A DNA stretch of 49,032 nt from an uncultured Saprospiraceae bacterium (GTDB lineage: Bacteria > Bacteroidota > Bacteroidia > Chitinophagales > Saprospiraceae), in assembly GCA_937139495.1 (NCBI GenBank), contig CAKZQC010000032.1, positions 1 to 49,032 on the forward strand, written 5' to 3'. Of the stretch, positions 8,232 to 16,090 are shown piece after piece. Positions within the stretch are counted from its first letter, which is position 1. Each line of letters starts with the position of its first letter. The notes beneath the pieces were generated by a model. The model was not told the DNA's origin, ran no database searches, and saw nothing but the letters and a program-made list of their open reading frames with translations. A program made the translations under genes and the position numbers.

Positions 8232-8511
8232 TTTAGCATCACCCAAAGGTTAAACAAAAAAACCTTGTTTAACCTTTGTTTAGGCAAGACTAAACAAAAA
8301 AAAGTGTTAAAATATTTTTTATTAATTGAAGTTCAAAATCAACATAAACACCTAATAATCAATTAATTAAAAACTAAAAATGCAGAAAATGAACTTTTTT
8401 TATTGTTTATCTTTTAAAAAAAATGCTTAAACAATTTGCTTTTTGTTTAAAGTCGCTGTATATTTGTTTCAACAAAGAAGGACACTACTAAAAAAAAACA
8501 TACTTAAACAA
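8229..8511. promoter_or_regulatory. Cluster of TTGTTTA/TAAACAA motifs upstream of ECF sigma gene
   Basis: Nine copies of the core TTGTTTA (or its complement) occur at 8229, 8250, 8265, 8276, 8290, 8403, 8427, 8443 and 8504. Several form inverted pairs: AAAGGTTAAACAA (8245-8257) / TTGTTTAACCTTT (8265-8277); TTTGTTTAG (8275-8283) / CTAAACAAA (8290-8298); and TTAAACAA (8427-8434) / TTGTTTAA (8443-8450). The last pair overlaps the -33 region of the sigma-factor promoter. This suggests a multi-site operator; the binding protein is unknown. Confidence 0.5.
8435..8466 (+). promoter_or_regulatory. Promoter of ECF sigma factor gene
   Basis: TTTG (8435-8438), a 20-base spacer and TATATTTG (8459-8466) match the Bacteroidota housekeeping promoter. 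The leader would be about 55 bases. It lies inside the TTGTTTA motif cluster. Confidence 0.7.
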
Positions 8512-8525
8512 AACTAAAAAAAAAT

Positions 8526-9050
8526 ATGGCTACTACGAATTTCCAATCAGAATTGTACGAATTGAAAAGTGTATTACATAACTTCGCTTACAAGCTGACT
8601 AGAAATCAAGATGACTCAAAGGACTTGTACCAAGAGACAGCTTATAGAGCTCTAGTTAACCAGGATAAGTTTAGAACTGGTACCAACCTAAAAGCTTGGT
8701 TGTTTACGATAATGCGTAATATTTTTATCAATAATTACAGAAAGAAAATCAAGCAGAATACTATCTTAGATTCTACTGATAATGACTTTTACATCAACTC
8801 TGGCTCTACTGCCGTTTTGAACGATGCGAACTCTAATATTTTAATGAAAGAACTTCAAGCTATGATTGACGATTTAGAAGAAAACATCAAGACCCCATTT
8901 ATGATGCACTATTATGGGTACAAGTATCAAGAAATTGCAGATCAATTGAATTTGCCTTTAGGTACTGTTAAAAGTAGAATCTTTTTTGCTCGCAAAGAGC
9001 TCAAACAAGCTATTGGTAAAAACTATAGCGAATCAATGACATTTGGATAG
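8526..9050 (+). CDS. ECF-type sigma-70 family RNA polymerase sigma factor
   Basis: This 174-aa protein has sigma region 2 (about 12-80), with DSKDLYQETAYRAL and the -10-binding helix NLKAWLFTIMRNIFINNYRK. Region 4 (about 115-165) has FMMHYYGYKYQEIADQLNL followed by the helix-turn-helix LPLGTVKSRIFFARKEL. There is no region 1.1 or 3, as in extracytoplasmic-function sigma factors. It directs RNA polymerase to a dedicated promoter set. No anti-sigma gene is next to it: the gene is flanked by terminators on both sides. Control is therefore probably transcriptional (motif cluster upstream) or through a distant partner. Codon use and composition match the neighbours. Confidence 0.9.
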   Translation: MATTNFQSELYELKSVLHNFAYKLTRNQDDSKDLYQETAYRALVNQDKFRTGTNLKAWLFTIMRNIFINNYRKKIKQNTILDSTDNDFYINSGSTAVLNDANSNILMKELQAMIDDLEENIKTPFMMHYYGYKYQEIADQLNLPLGTVKSRIFFARKELKQAIGKNYSESMTFG

Positions 9051-9101
9051 AACTCAACATAACTTATAATCGCACGATACAGCGATGAAACTATATAATA
9101 G

Positions 9102-9138
9102 GCGTTACCTAAACAAGATTTAGGTAACGCTTTTTTTT
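9102..9138 (+). terminator. Terminator of the ECF sigma gene
   Basis: A perfect 12-bp stem GCGTTACCTAAA (9102-9113) / TTTAGGTAACGC (9119-9130) with a 5-base loop is followed by eight T's. Confidence 0.9.
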
Positions 9139-9142
9139 GTCA

Positions 9143-9189
9143 AAAAAAAGAAATGCAGCAATAATCACTATTGGACTATTGCTGCATTT
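9143..9189 (-). terminator. Terminator of the E1 dehydrogenase gene
   Basis: Arms AAATGCAGCAATA (9151-9163) and TATTGCTGCATTT (9177-9189) form a perfect 13-bp stem. The A-run at 9143-9149 gives the T-run on the minus strand. Confidence 0.85.
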
Positions 9190-9210
9190 TTGATTATGGA
9201 TAGATTGGCT

Positions 9211-11190
9211 CTAGTAATCCAATAACTCTTGTAGTGCCACCATCAAACGTTCTTGTGGCAAAAACTGACGTTCCAAGTCCTTCGCAAAAGGAAAAGGAGT
9301 ATCCAAACTCGCTACTCGCTTGATAGGAGCATCTAAATGCTCAAATAGGTTTTCGGCAATATGAGCCGAAAGCTCACCGCCTATTCCCCCCATCAAGGTA
9401 TCTTCGTGTAGCAACAATACTCTATTGGTCTTTTTGATAGATGCTTCTATCGTCTCGTAATCCAATGGCAACAAAGTACGCAAATCAATCACTTCAATAT
9501 CTGCATCAACCAGTGCCGCTGCGGCTGTTGCCCAATGTACGGCATTACCGTAGGTAACGATAGTAGCAGCCGTCCCCTCCTGAACAATAGCGGCTTTGCC
9601 GATAGCGGTCGTGTAATAATCCGTAGGTACTTTTGCACTCATGGAGCGGTACAACGCTTTGTGTTCGAAGTACAAAACAGGGTTCGGATCTTCGAGTGCA
9701 GCCAAAAGCAATCCTTTGGCATCTATAGGATTAGAAGGATAAACAATCTTCAATCCTGGCACATGAAAGAACCAAGCTTCATTGCTTTGCGAATGAAAAG
9801 GACCTGCGCCGACCCCGCCTCCAGTAGGCATTCGGATAACCATATCTACATTCTGCCCCCAGCGATAATGGAGTTTTGCGGCATTATTGACAATTTGATT
9901 GAATCCACAGGTTACGAAATCAGCAAACTGCATTTCTATCATGGCTTTGTAGCCTTTGAGGCTCAATCCCAATCCAATACCTAATATGGCACTTTCGCAA
10001 AGAGGCGTATTTCTAACCCTGTCTTTGCCAAATTTTTCCATAAAACCATCTGTTATCTTGAATACGCCACCATAATCGGCAATATCTTGCCCCATCAACA
10101 CTAGATTGTCGTGCTTTTCCATTGCTTGATACAGTCCATCAGAGATAGCATCAACAAAACGCCTGTCTTGCACCTCGCTGCTAGCAGGAGTAGTATCTAC
10201 CGACTGGTGTGGAGCATATAGGTCTTCTATTTCTGTTTCCAAATCTGCCACTACATCAGGCGTAGCATAAGCAATCGCTAGGTTATCTTCTATTTCTTTC
10301 TTGAATGCTTTGCGCAATTTCTTGATTGCTTCTTCTGTCAAGATACCTTCTTCGAGTAGAAATTTTTCGTAATTTTCCACAGGGTCTTTCGCCCCCCAAT
10401 AATCTAGCAAATCTTGCGGCACATATTTAGTGCCTGACGCTTCTTCGTGTCCACGCATACGAAATGTCTTGCACTCCAGTAGCACTGGTCTAGGGTTTTT
10501 GCGAATAGATTTCGCTATTTTATCTACTTGTTCATAGACCTCCAATATATTGTTGCCATCTATGATATGTCCTTCCATACCATAACCCAATGCTCTATCG
10601 ACCAAATCCTTGCAAGCATATTGTTCGCTGGTAGGCGTCGATAATCCGTAGCCATTATTTTCGATGACAAAAATAACAGGCAAATTCCAGACTGACGCTA
10701 CATTGAGTGCTTCATGAAAGTCACCTTCGCTCGTGCCTCCCTCACCCGTGAAAGCAACAGTTACTTTGCCTTCCTGAGCCAAATTGCTCGCCAAACCAAC
10801 CCCGCCCGCAAAGGACAATTGCGGCCCTAAGTGCGAAATCATACCTACAATATTGTATTCAGGTGCTCCAAAGTGGAACGAACGATCACGCCCTTTCGTA
10901 AACCCAGGGAGCTTACCTTGCCATTGACAAAAAAGTCTATCCAACGGTACTTGTCTGGTCGTAAAAACGCCTAAGTTGCGGTGCATCGTAAATACATATT
11001 CATCTGGCTCCAATACACTTGTGATACCGACGGCAATAGCTTCCTGACCAATCCCAGCAAACCATTTGCTGATTCGTCCTTGGCGAAGCAATACCAACAT
11101 TTTTTCTTCAATCATACGAGGGCGAAGCAGTGCCTCATAGAGTTTCAATAGTTTCTTTTTGCTTTGTTGCTTCTTTTGGTAAGTTATCAT
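9211..11190 (-). CDS. 2-oxoacid dehydrogenase E1, fused alpha-beta subunits
   Basis: This 659-aa thiamine-diphosphate enzyme carries out oxidative decarboxylation in a pyruvate or branched-chain 2-oxoacid dehydrogenase complex. Residues about 10-320 are E1-alpha: QGRISKWFAGIGQEAIAVG, and the ThDP motif starting GEGGTSEGDFHEALN and closing with ENNGYGLSTPT. Residues about 340-659 are E1-beta: MGQDIADYGGVFKITDGF, then CESAILGIGLGLSLKGYKAMIEMQFADF and VVTYGNAVHWA-like transketolase C-domain segments. Alpha and beta are separate genes in most bacteria; the fusion is common in Bacteroidota. Substrate (pyruvate or 2-oxoisovalerate) cannot be fixed from sequence. No E2 or E3 gene is adjacent. The start MITYQKKQQSKKK gives a basic N-terminal extension. 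Confidence 0.9.
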   Translation of the reverse strand: MITYQKKQQSKKKLLKLYEALLRPRMIEEKMLVLLRQGRISKWFAGIGQEAIAVGITSVLEPDEYVFTMHRNLGVFTTRQVPLDRLFCQWQGKLPGFTKGRDRSFHFGAPEYNIVGMISHLGPQLSFAGGVGLASNLAQEGKVTVAFTGEGGTSEGDFHEALNVASVWNLPVIFVIENNGYGLSTPTSEQYACKDLVDRALGYGMEGHIIDGNNILEVYEQVDKIAKSIRKNPRPVLLECKTFRMRGHEEASGTKYVPQDLLDYWGAKDPVENYEKFLLEEGILTEEAIKKLRKAFKKEIEDNLAIAYATPDVVADLETEIEDLYAPHQSVDTTPASSEVQDRRFVDAISDGLYQAMEKHDNLVLMGQDIADYGGVFKITDGFMEKFGKDRVRNTPLCESAILGIGLGLSLKGYKAMIEMQFADFVTCGFNQIVNNAAKLHYRWGQNVDMVIRMPTGGGVGAGPFHSQSNEAWFFHVPGLKIVYPSNPIDAKGLLLAALEDPNPVLYFEHKALYRSMSAKVPTDYYTTAIGKAAIVQEGTAATIVTYGNAVHWATAAAALVDADIEVIDLRTLLPLDYETIEASIKKTNRVLLLHEDTLMGGIGGELSAHIAENLFEHLDAPIKRVASLDTPFPFAKDLERQFLPQERLMVALQELLDY

Positions 11191-11334
11191 CTGTCTGCCG
11201 TATTAAGTGGATTAGTAGAAAATGGATACCCTAAAGGTAGAAAATGGATAGCCGATAGTTTATTTTTTAGTCCAAAAAGAGTTAGATTTATTACAGATTC
11301 TACCCTGACTTTATCAATTCCATTAGAAATACAT

Positions 11335-11342
11335 TACTTTTG
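11335..11342 (+). promoter_or_regulatory. -7 promoter element TACTTTTG of the 177-aa gene
   Basis: TACTTTTG fits TAnnTTTG and lies 25 bases before the ATG at 11368. No clear -33 TTG is seen. It supports the short start over the longer ORF from 11164, which overlaps the divergent E1 gene. Confidence 0.45.
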
Positions 11343-11367
11343 CTCCAACACTACAAATTATATACTT

Positions 11368-11901
11368 ATGTTTAGATTATTCAATGCCCGTCCTGCCAAC
11401 TATCCTATTGCTGAAATCGAAGCAGGGCAACACCTCAAAAAAGCAAAAAAAGGAGCTGTTGATACGTTGTTTGAACAAAAAATAACCCCTGCACATTCAG
11501 AATACAAATGGTTGTTTATTGACAAAGGACACACCTTGTATTGGGGAAAAGTAATCGATCAAAAAGTAAGTCAAAGTGATTTTTATTACTTGCCACAAGC
11601 TACCTTACAAGAAGATTTTGTGGGTATAGATATGGCTTTTGGAGGGCATTGCTTCCATAAAATAAAAGCCGCTATTATTAGCAATTTGCAAGAAATAGAT
11701 GGTGCTAAATATGACCTGCTAGACGTTAGTTATCAGAGTATGAATGTCACCACATTAACTACTTGGGAATTTATTATGGATACCTTATTATTGCAATCTC
11801 CTGTATCTGCTCAACCAACAGAGCCAACCGAAGAAGAAATTCCGTTTAGAGTAATTGTTAATGCTACTGATTTTTCAATTGTTCAAGTTCGAATGGTTTA
11901 A
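11368..11901 (+). CDS. Hypothetical protein, 177 aa
   Basis: I do not recognise a family. The open frame extends back to 11164 but its first 68 codons overlap the 5' end of the divergent dehydrogenase and run through a promoter-like TACTTTTG, so I start at the ATG at 11368 (MFRLFNARPANYPIAEIEAG). The protein is soluble with no signal peptide, of mixed alpha/beta character and acidic at its C terminus (Pro/Thr/Glu-rich at about 148-158, then a final strand PFRVIVNATDFSIVQVRMV). Motifs that may help a search are YKWLFIDKGHTLYWGKV and DMAFGGHCFHKIKAAI. It lies 111 bases upstream of the aminotransferase. Confidence 0.6.
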   Translation: MFRLFNARPANYPIAEIEAGQHLKKAKKGAVDTLFEQKITPAHSEYKWLFIDKGHTLYWGKVIDQKVSQSDFYYLPQATLQEDFVGIDMAFGGHCFHKIKAAIISNLQEIDGAKYDLLDVSYQSMNVTTLTTWEFIMDTLLLQSPVSAQPTEPTEEEIPFRVIVNATDFSIVQVRMV

Positions 11902-12012
11902 GGGCATAATTAATTTAAAAAGTCTTTCCCTTTTATATTTCACCTGTTTTTTGCTTCATAATCCCACTAGTGGTTCGTTGCATTCATCTAACAAAAAAAA
12001 TAGCAATATACT

Positions 12013-13143
12013 ATGCGTCCGATACAAATGGTTGACGTAAAAGGTCAATATCAAGCAATACAAACTGCCGTAGATGAAGCCGTATTGGCAGTCATTCGCT
12101 CTGGAGCTTTTATTAATGGTCCTGCCGTGCAGTCCTTCCGACAAAACCTAGAAACCTACCTTTCTGCCAAAGCAGTTATTCCATGTGCCAATGGTACCGA
12201 TGCCCTACAAATTGCCTTGATGGCTCTGGACTTAAAGGCTGGCGATGAGGTGATTGTGCCTACTTTTACGTACGTGGCTACTGCCGAAGTTATCGGGCTA
12301 CTGGGCTTGACGCCTGTCATGGTAGATGTGGATCCTGATACATTCAATGTAACAGCGGCACTGATTGCTCCTGCTATTAGTGAGCGTACCAAGGCTATTG
12401 TGCCTGTTCATTTGTTTGGACAAAGTGCTGACATGGAGCCTATTTTGGCTCTAGCCAAAAAACATAACTTGTATATAGTAGAAGATAATGCCCAAGCGAT
12501 TGGAGCGGATTATACTTTTAGCAATGGCGACATCAAAAAAACAGGCTTGTTGGGTGATATTGGTTGCACCTCCTTCTACCCTTCCAAAAATCTGGGTGCT
12601 TACGGGGATGGTGGTGCTATATTTACAAATGATGAAGTGCTAGGAAAAAAACTACAAACGATTGCCAATCATGGTCAATCTCGCCGATACTATCACGATT
12701 GTATTGGTGTTAACTCTAGGCTAGATAGTATGCAGGCGGCCGTGCTTGATATTAAGTTAGCCAAACTAGACGAATACACTAAAGCTAGGCAAACCGTAGC
12801 GGCTTATTACGATGCTGCTTTTGCTGCTCATTCGGCTATCAAAGTACCTATCCGACAGCATAATTCCACCCATGTTTTTCATCAATATACCTTGCAGGTA
12901 CCTGCCAATAAAAGAGACGAACTGCAAGCCTATCTTAGTGAACAGGCAATACCTGCTATGATTTATTATCCACTTCCGCTCAATAAACAAGCAGCTTTTG
13001 AAGGAATTGCCAAATCAGCTAGTGCTACTTTTCCGACGACTGAGCAATTGTGCCAAACAGTTATTTCATTGCCCATTCATACCGAAATGGACGACGAGCA
13101 GTTAAAATATATTACAGACAAAGTATTGGCGTTTTTCAGCTAA
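12013..13143 (+). CDS. DegT/DnrJ/EryC1/StrS family PLP aminotransferase
   Basis: This 376-aa fold-type I PLP enzyme is of the sugar aminotransferase family, which transaminates keto-sugar nucleotides in polysaccharide or O-antigen synthesis. Family segments are present in order: FINGPAVQSFRQNLETYL, CANGTDALQIALMAL (PLP phosphate loop), VPTFTYVATAEVIGLLGLTPV, VPVHLFGQSADM, EDNAQAIGADY (Asp binding the pyridine nitrogen), and the Schiff-base Lys192 in SFYPSKNLGAYGDGGAI. The length is typical. No sugar dehydratase or glycosyltransferase is adjacent, so the sugar substrate is unknown. The stop codon lies at the boundary of a 195-bp tandem duplication. Confidence 0.9.
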   Translation: MRPIQMVDVKGQYQAIQTAVDEAVLAVIRSGAFINGPAVQSFRQNLETYLSAKAVIPCANGTDALQIALMALDLKAGDEVIVPTFTYVATAEVIGLLGLTPVMVDVDPDTFNVTAALIAPAISERTKAIVPVHLFGQSADMEPILALAKKHNLYIVEDNAQAIGADYTFSNGDIKKTGLLGDIGCTSFYPSKNLGAYGDGGAIFTNDEVLGKKLQTIANHGQSRRYYHDCIGVNSRLDSMQAAVLDIKLAKLDEYTKARQTVAAYYDAAFAAHSAIKVPIRQHNSTHVFHQYTLQVPANKRDELQAYLSEQAIPAMIYYPLPLNKQAAFEGIAKSASATFPTTEQLCQTVISLPIHTEMDDEQLKYITDKVLAFFS

Positions 13144-13169
13144 TACTACCTATCATTGCAACCAAAAAA

Positions 13170-13207
13170 AATAGGCGACTCACTCTATAGTAAGTCGCCT
13201 ATTTTTG
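13170..13207 (+). terminator. Aminotransferase terminator, duplication unit 1
   Basis: Stem AATAGGCGACT (13170-13180) / AGTCGCCTATT (13193-13203) is followed by TTT. An A-run precedes the stem, so it may also work on the minus strand. Confidence 0.8.
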
Positions 13208-13363
13208 CGTAATATTCAAACAAAAGGATAGTAAGGAAATCCTTCTTTCAATTTGTTATATGCCCCTTAAACAACAAACTACTACATAAGGTTGTGAGAT
13301 TGTTCATTTTTTTTCAAAAAAGGTGCTTTTTTAGCTAATACTACTATCATTGTAACCAAAAAA

Positions 13364-13401
13364 AATAGGCGACTCACTCTGTAGTAAGTCGCCTATTTTT
13401 G
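13364..13401. terminator. Duplicated terminator, unit 2
   Basis: The same 11-bp arms occur at 13364-13374 and 13387-13397; only the loop differs from unit 1. It may now also terminate the convergent ABC permease transcript. Confidence 0.75.
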
Positions 13402-13563
13402 CGTAATATTCAAACAAAAGGGTAGGAAGGAAATCCTTCTTTCAATTTGTTATATGCCCCTTAAACAACAAACTGCTACATAAGGTTGTGAGATTGTTCA
13501 TTTTTTTTCAAAAAAGGTGCTTTTTTAGCTCCAACCACCGATGATTGCTCTTTATTTTTTTCA

Positions 13564-14841
13564 TTAAAATACCTTATCTCTTTTGAGCTGCCAATAGGTG
13601 ATTGCCCAACAGGCTACTATAAACACCGCCAAACCAGCTAAAGTAGGCAATAGAATTTGCCAATCGCCTCCTCGCAAAAACAAAGTATAAAAACCCTCCA
13701 AACACCAATACAAAGGCGAACCATAACTAATAAGCTGCAAAAATTCAGGCAATACGAAGCTAGGAATCCAGATGCCGCCCAGCGCTGCCAAAATAACAAT
13801 AGAAACCGCTCCAAAACCACTCGCTTGCTCTCGTGTACGAGCCACTGTACCGACTACCGTCGCATAACTTACCGCTGCTAAGCCGTTCATCAATACCACT
13901 ACCGCAAACGCAAATCCATCGGACGGAAAAGTAAGCGGCGGCAAACCAATCGACTCAAACGTAAATCGAGCGAGTGTAAAGATGAGTAGTACTTGTAGGA
14001 CAGCCGCTACCAAATAGACAAATAGCTTCGCGCCCAGCACCAACACAAAACTCGTCGGCATCGTTTTTAGACGTACAAAAGAACCATTGAGCCGCTCCTT
14101 GACAATAGAATTGCCCAAAGAAGTAACCATAAAAAACATGGCAAATATTGTCCAAGCAGGGACATTATGTTGTGTAGAATTAGGTTGCAAGGATTTAGAA
14201 TTGAGCGTGGCGGCTATTTTCTTGACGCCAACTTGATTGTTTGCCATCGCTTCCCGAAGTTTGGCAGGTGCTTCGGTTAGTTCGAGTTGTTGGCACATTT
14301 CATTGATAAGCAACTCGCCTTCTACGGTCTTGATGTAAGCATCTATCATATTCATAATAGAAATAGAATAACTCTCCTGCAGCACAGGGTCGTGATAATA
14401 TTCGAGCGTAGGTGTTGCTATGGTTTGCAAGGCTGGACTGCCTTCGTTCATACCCACTTCTGCTAGCAACGTGCCACTCAATAAATTGGCTTTTTGTTTT
14501 AGTTGTTCCGAAAAATTGGGCGGAAAATAAACAGCCGTCAAATATTCTTGCTCGTATAGCGTAGTACTTATTGCGTCTTTGGCAATCGTGCTATCTTGTG
14601 TTAGTTCAAATAACTGAGATTGCTCCAACAGCCGAATCAAATGTTGGCTTTGTTCCCCTTCATCTTGATTGATGACCAATAGCGCCATGCTACTTTGGTT
14701 CGCCATCTTGAAGGCACTGTCTTGTATTATCGTGATGATATACACCAACAATAAGGGCATCAAAAACATCAATGCCAATCCAGTTTTGTCACTCAAAAGT
14801 ATCAAAAACTCTTTTTTTACAGCTACTCTAAATTTGTACAT
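13564..14841 (-). CDS. ABC-2 type exporter permease
   Basis: This 425-aa ABC-2 permease has one N-terminal membrane helix (about 15-37, ILLSDKTGLALMFLMPLLLVY region), a large extracytoplasmic domain (about 40-220), and five or more helices in the C-terminal half (from about 230, including FAMFFMVTSLGNSIVKERLNGSF, a hallmark of the DrrB/YhaP/YbhR type). It ends with basic residues (QLKRDKVF). It forms an exporter with the ATPase encoded one base upstream in the same operon. The substrate is unknown; relatives export drugs, lipids or ions. Confidence 0.85.
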   Translation of the reverse strand: MYKFRVAVKKEFLILLSDKTGLALMFLMPLLLVYIITIIQDSAFKMANQSSMALLVINQDEGEQSQHLIRLLEQSQLFELTQDSTIAKDAISTTLYEQEYLTAVYFPPNFSEQLKQKANLLSGTLLAEVGMNEGSPALQTIATPTLEYYHDPVLQESYSISIMNMIDAYIKTVEGELLINEMCQQLELTEAPAKLREAMANNQVGVKKIAATLNSKSLQPNSTQHNVPAWTIFAMFFMVTSLGNSIVKERLNGSFVRLKTMPTSFVLVLGAKLFVYLVAAVLQVLLIFTLARFTFESIGLPPLTFPSDGFAFAVVVLMNGLAAVSYATVVGTVARTREQASGFGAVSIVILAALGGIWIPSFVLPEFLQLISYGSPLYWCLEGFYTLFLRGGDWQILLPTLAGLAVFIVACWAITYWQLKRDKVF

Positions 14842-14842
14842 A

Positions 14843-15580
14843 CTAATCTCTATAAGCTTCGCCTGTAAACTGAATAAATAACTCTTTCAAATCTTTGGCG
14901 GAATGGTTGGTCAAAAGGTCTTCTGTCGCTCCTTTTATTATAATTTTGCCTTGATCAATCAGTGCAATTTGATTACAAAACTCTTGTGCCTCATCGAGGT
15001 GATGCGACGTATAAATGATGGTAGTTCCTGTGGTATTGAGTTGATTTAGGAATTTCAAAATCGCTACTTTACTTTGTACATCTACGCCTACTGTGGGTTC
15101 ATCTAAGAACAAAATACTAGGCTGATGAATAATGCCAATCGCTAAATTAACCCGTCTTTTCATGCCGCCCGAAAAAGTATTAATCTTCTTGGTTTGAACA
15201 TCGCCCAAACCTAATACAGTCAATATAGACTGTGTTCGTTCCTTGATTACCTTTGCCGTCAAACCATACATTGCCCCAAAGTATTCTAAATTCTGCATTG
15301 GATTTAGCTCCTCAAAAAAAGAATACTCCTGTGGGACAAACCCAATACTATTGGTTGGTAAAGCTTCTTGGTGCTGGCTATAATGTACGGCTCCTTCCGA
15401 TGGCTCCAATATGCCACACAAAATAGAAATCAAGGTTGTTTTGCCTGCTCCATTGGGTCCCAATATGCCAAACTTGTCGCCTTGATTTATCGTCAAATCA
15501 ATGCCTTGCAGCGTATCGACGGTAGCCGTCGAATAACGTTTGGTAAGCGATTGTATTTCAATACAAGGTAGAATAGACAT
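14843..15580 (-). CDS. ABC transporter ATP-binding protein
   Basis: This 245-aa ABC ATPase has Walker A GPNGAGKTT (about 39-47), Q-loop FVPQEYSFFEELN, signature FSGGMKRRVNLA, Walker B SILFLDEP followed by TVGVDVQSK, and switch-region His in TSHHLDEAQ. It belongs to the DrrA/CcmA-like group that pairs with ABC-2 permeases. The stop codon (14843-14845) is one base from the start of the permease gene (14841), so translation is tightly linked. Confidence 0.92.
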   Translation of the reverse strand: MSILPCIEIQSLTKRYSTATVDTLQGIDLTINQGDKFGILGPNGAGKTTLISILCGILEPSEGAVHYSQHQEALPTNSIGFVPQEYSFFEELNPMQNLEYFGAMYGLTAKVIKERTQSILTVLGLGDVQTKKINTFSGGMKRRVNLAIGIIHQPSILFLDEPTVGVDVQSKVAILKFLNQLNTTGTTIIYTSHHLDEAQEFCNQIALIDQGKIIIKGATEDLLTNHSAKDLKELFIQFTGEAYRD

Positions 15581-15610
15581 GAATAAGATAAGTAGTGATA
15601 CAAAAAAATG

Positions 15611-15792
15611 GGTCTATTAGACATTATTACGAATTGGATTGTATAAAGGTGGAGAGATAAATTTTTTTGAATAGCGATTCAAAGCACAGCTAAGTAGCCA
15701 TAGCTACTTGGCGAGCATTTGGAGAAGCTAGTCGAAAAAAGGTATTTTCTTCGCCATACAAAGTAATTTGTAATAATGTCTATTAAAGAGCC
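15611..15792. repeat. Large imperfect palindrome, about 180 bp, with central hairpin
   Basis: Arms TAGACATTATTACGAATT (15618-15635) and AATTTGTAATAATGTCTA (15765-15782) match at 17 of 18 positions, and weaker complementarity continues inward (TTGTAT, TTTTTT-GA-TAGC blocks). Its centre is an exact hairpin AAGTAGC-CATA-GCTACTT (15692-15709), so the symmetry axis is shared. It is non-coding, just upstream of the ABC exporter operon. It could be a MITE-like element or cruciform. Confidence 0.65.
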
Positions 15793-15820
15793 TGTTCAAG
15801 ACAAATCTCGAACAGGCTCT
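15787..15820. repeat. Perfect 11-bp inverted repeat
   Basis: AGAGCCTGTTC (15787-15797) and GAACAGGCTCT (15810-15820) with a 12-base loop abut the large palindrome. No T-run follows on either strand, so a terminator role is uncertain. Confidence 0.6.
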
Positions 15821-15870
15821 CCTCTAAACCACCATAAAAATACAAAAATAAGTAGAAAATATAACCTCTA

Positions 15871-15889
15871 TTAAGAGTGTATCTAAAAT
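15871..15889 (+). repeat. Recurrent motif CTAAGAGYRTRTCTAA, copy 2
   Basis: TTAAGAGTGTATCTAAAAT is related to the copies at 1477 and 42342. It lies 22 bases before intergenic repeat copy B. Confidence 0.35.
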
Positions 15890-15910
15890 AAGCTAGATTA
15901 CAATGATTCA

Positions 15911-16063
15911 ACTGATTCCTTTTCAGAATGAGGGCTAAAAATCACTTTAAGTGATTGAAGTTGTTTAGAAAGTTACCAGTAGTAGCTTGACAAGCTATTA
16001 CTGGAAGTCTAACTTCTCATATCTAACAGCAAAGTGGTCTTATTAAGCACAACGCTAATTTTT
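15911..16063 (+). repeat. Intergenic repeat, copy B (with hairpin insertion)
   Basis: It aligns with the reverse complement of 1-112. About 44 bases absent from copy A contain a stem CCAGTAGTAGCTT / AAGCTATTACTGG (12 of 13 paired), and AATCACTT-T-AAGTGATT lies just before them. It is followed by the shared 20-bp motif (16091-16110). The gap 15581-16112 contains no gene. Confidence 0.7.
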
Positions 16064-16090
16064 ATTATTTTCCAAAAAATAACGCTAGCT

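Larger units (their letters stand above)
13138..13526 (+). repeat. Tandem duplication of a 195-bp terminator-bearing unit
   Basis: Unit 1 is 13138-13332 and unit 2 is 13333-13526. Reading by eye I count about five substitutions and one indel between them. Unit 1 begins at AGC TAA, the last codon and stop of the aminotransferase, so unit 2 carries a vestigial copy of the stop. Short homologies TTTTT(C/T)AGCT occur at all three junctions. Each unit has a hairpin (13170-13203 and 13364-13397) and a small GGAAATCC dyad. The whole gap 13144-13563 has no gene. Confidence 0.9.

Noticed and set aside
9211..11190. Fused E1 alpha-beta gene as a novel fusion
   Set aside because: The fusion is a known arrangement in Bacteroidota dehydrogenases, so it is not unusual here.
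13144..13563. Possible CRISPR-like or IS-like array in the repeated gap
   Set aside because: There are only two long units of about 195 bp with no short regular repeats or spacers, no cas genes and no transposase; it is a tandem duplication with terminators.
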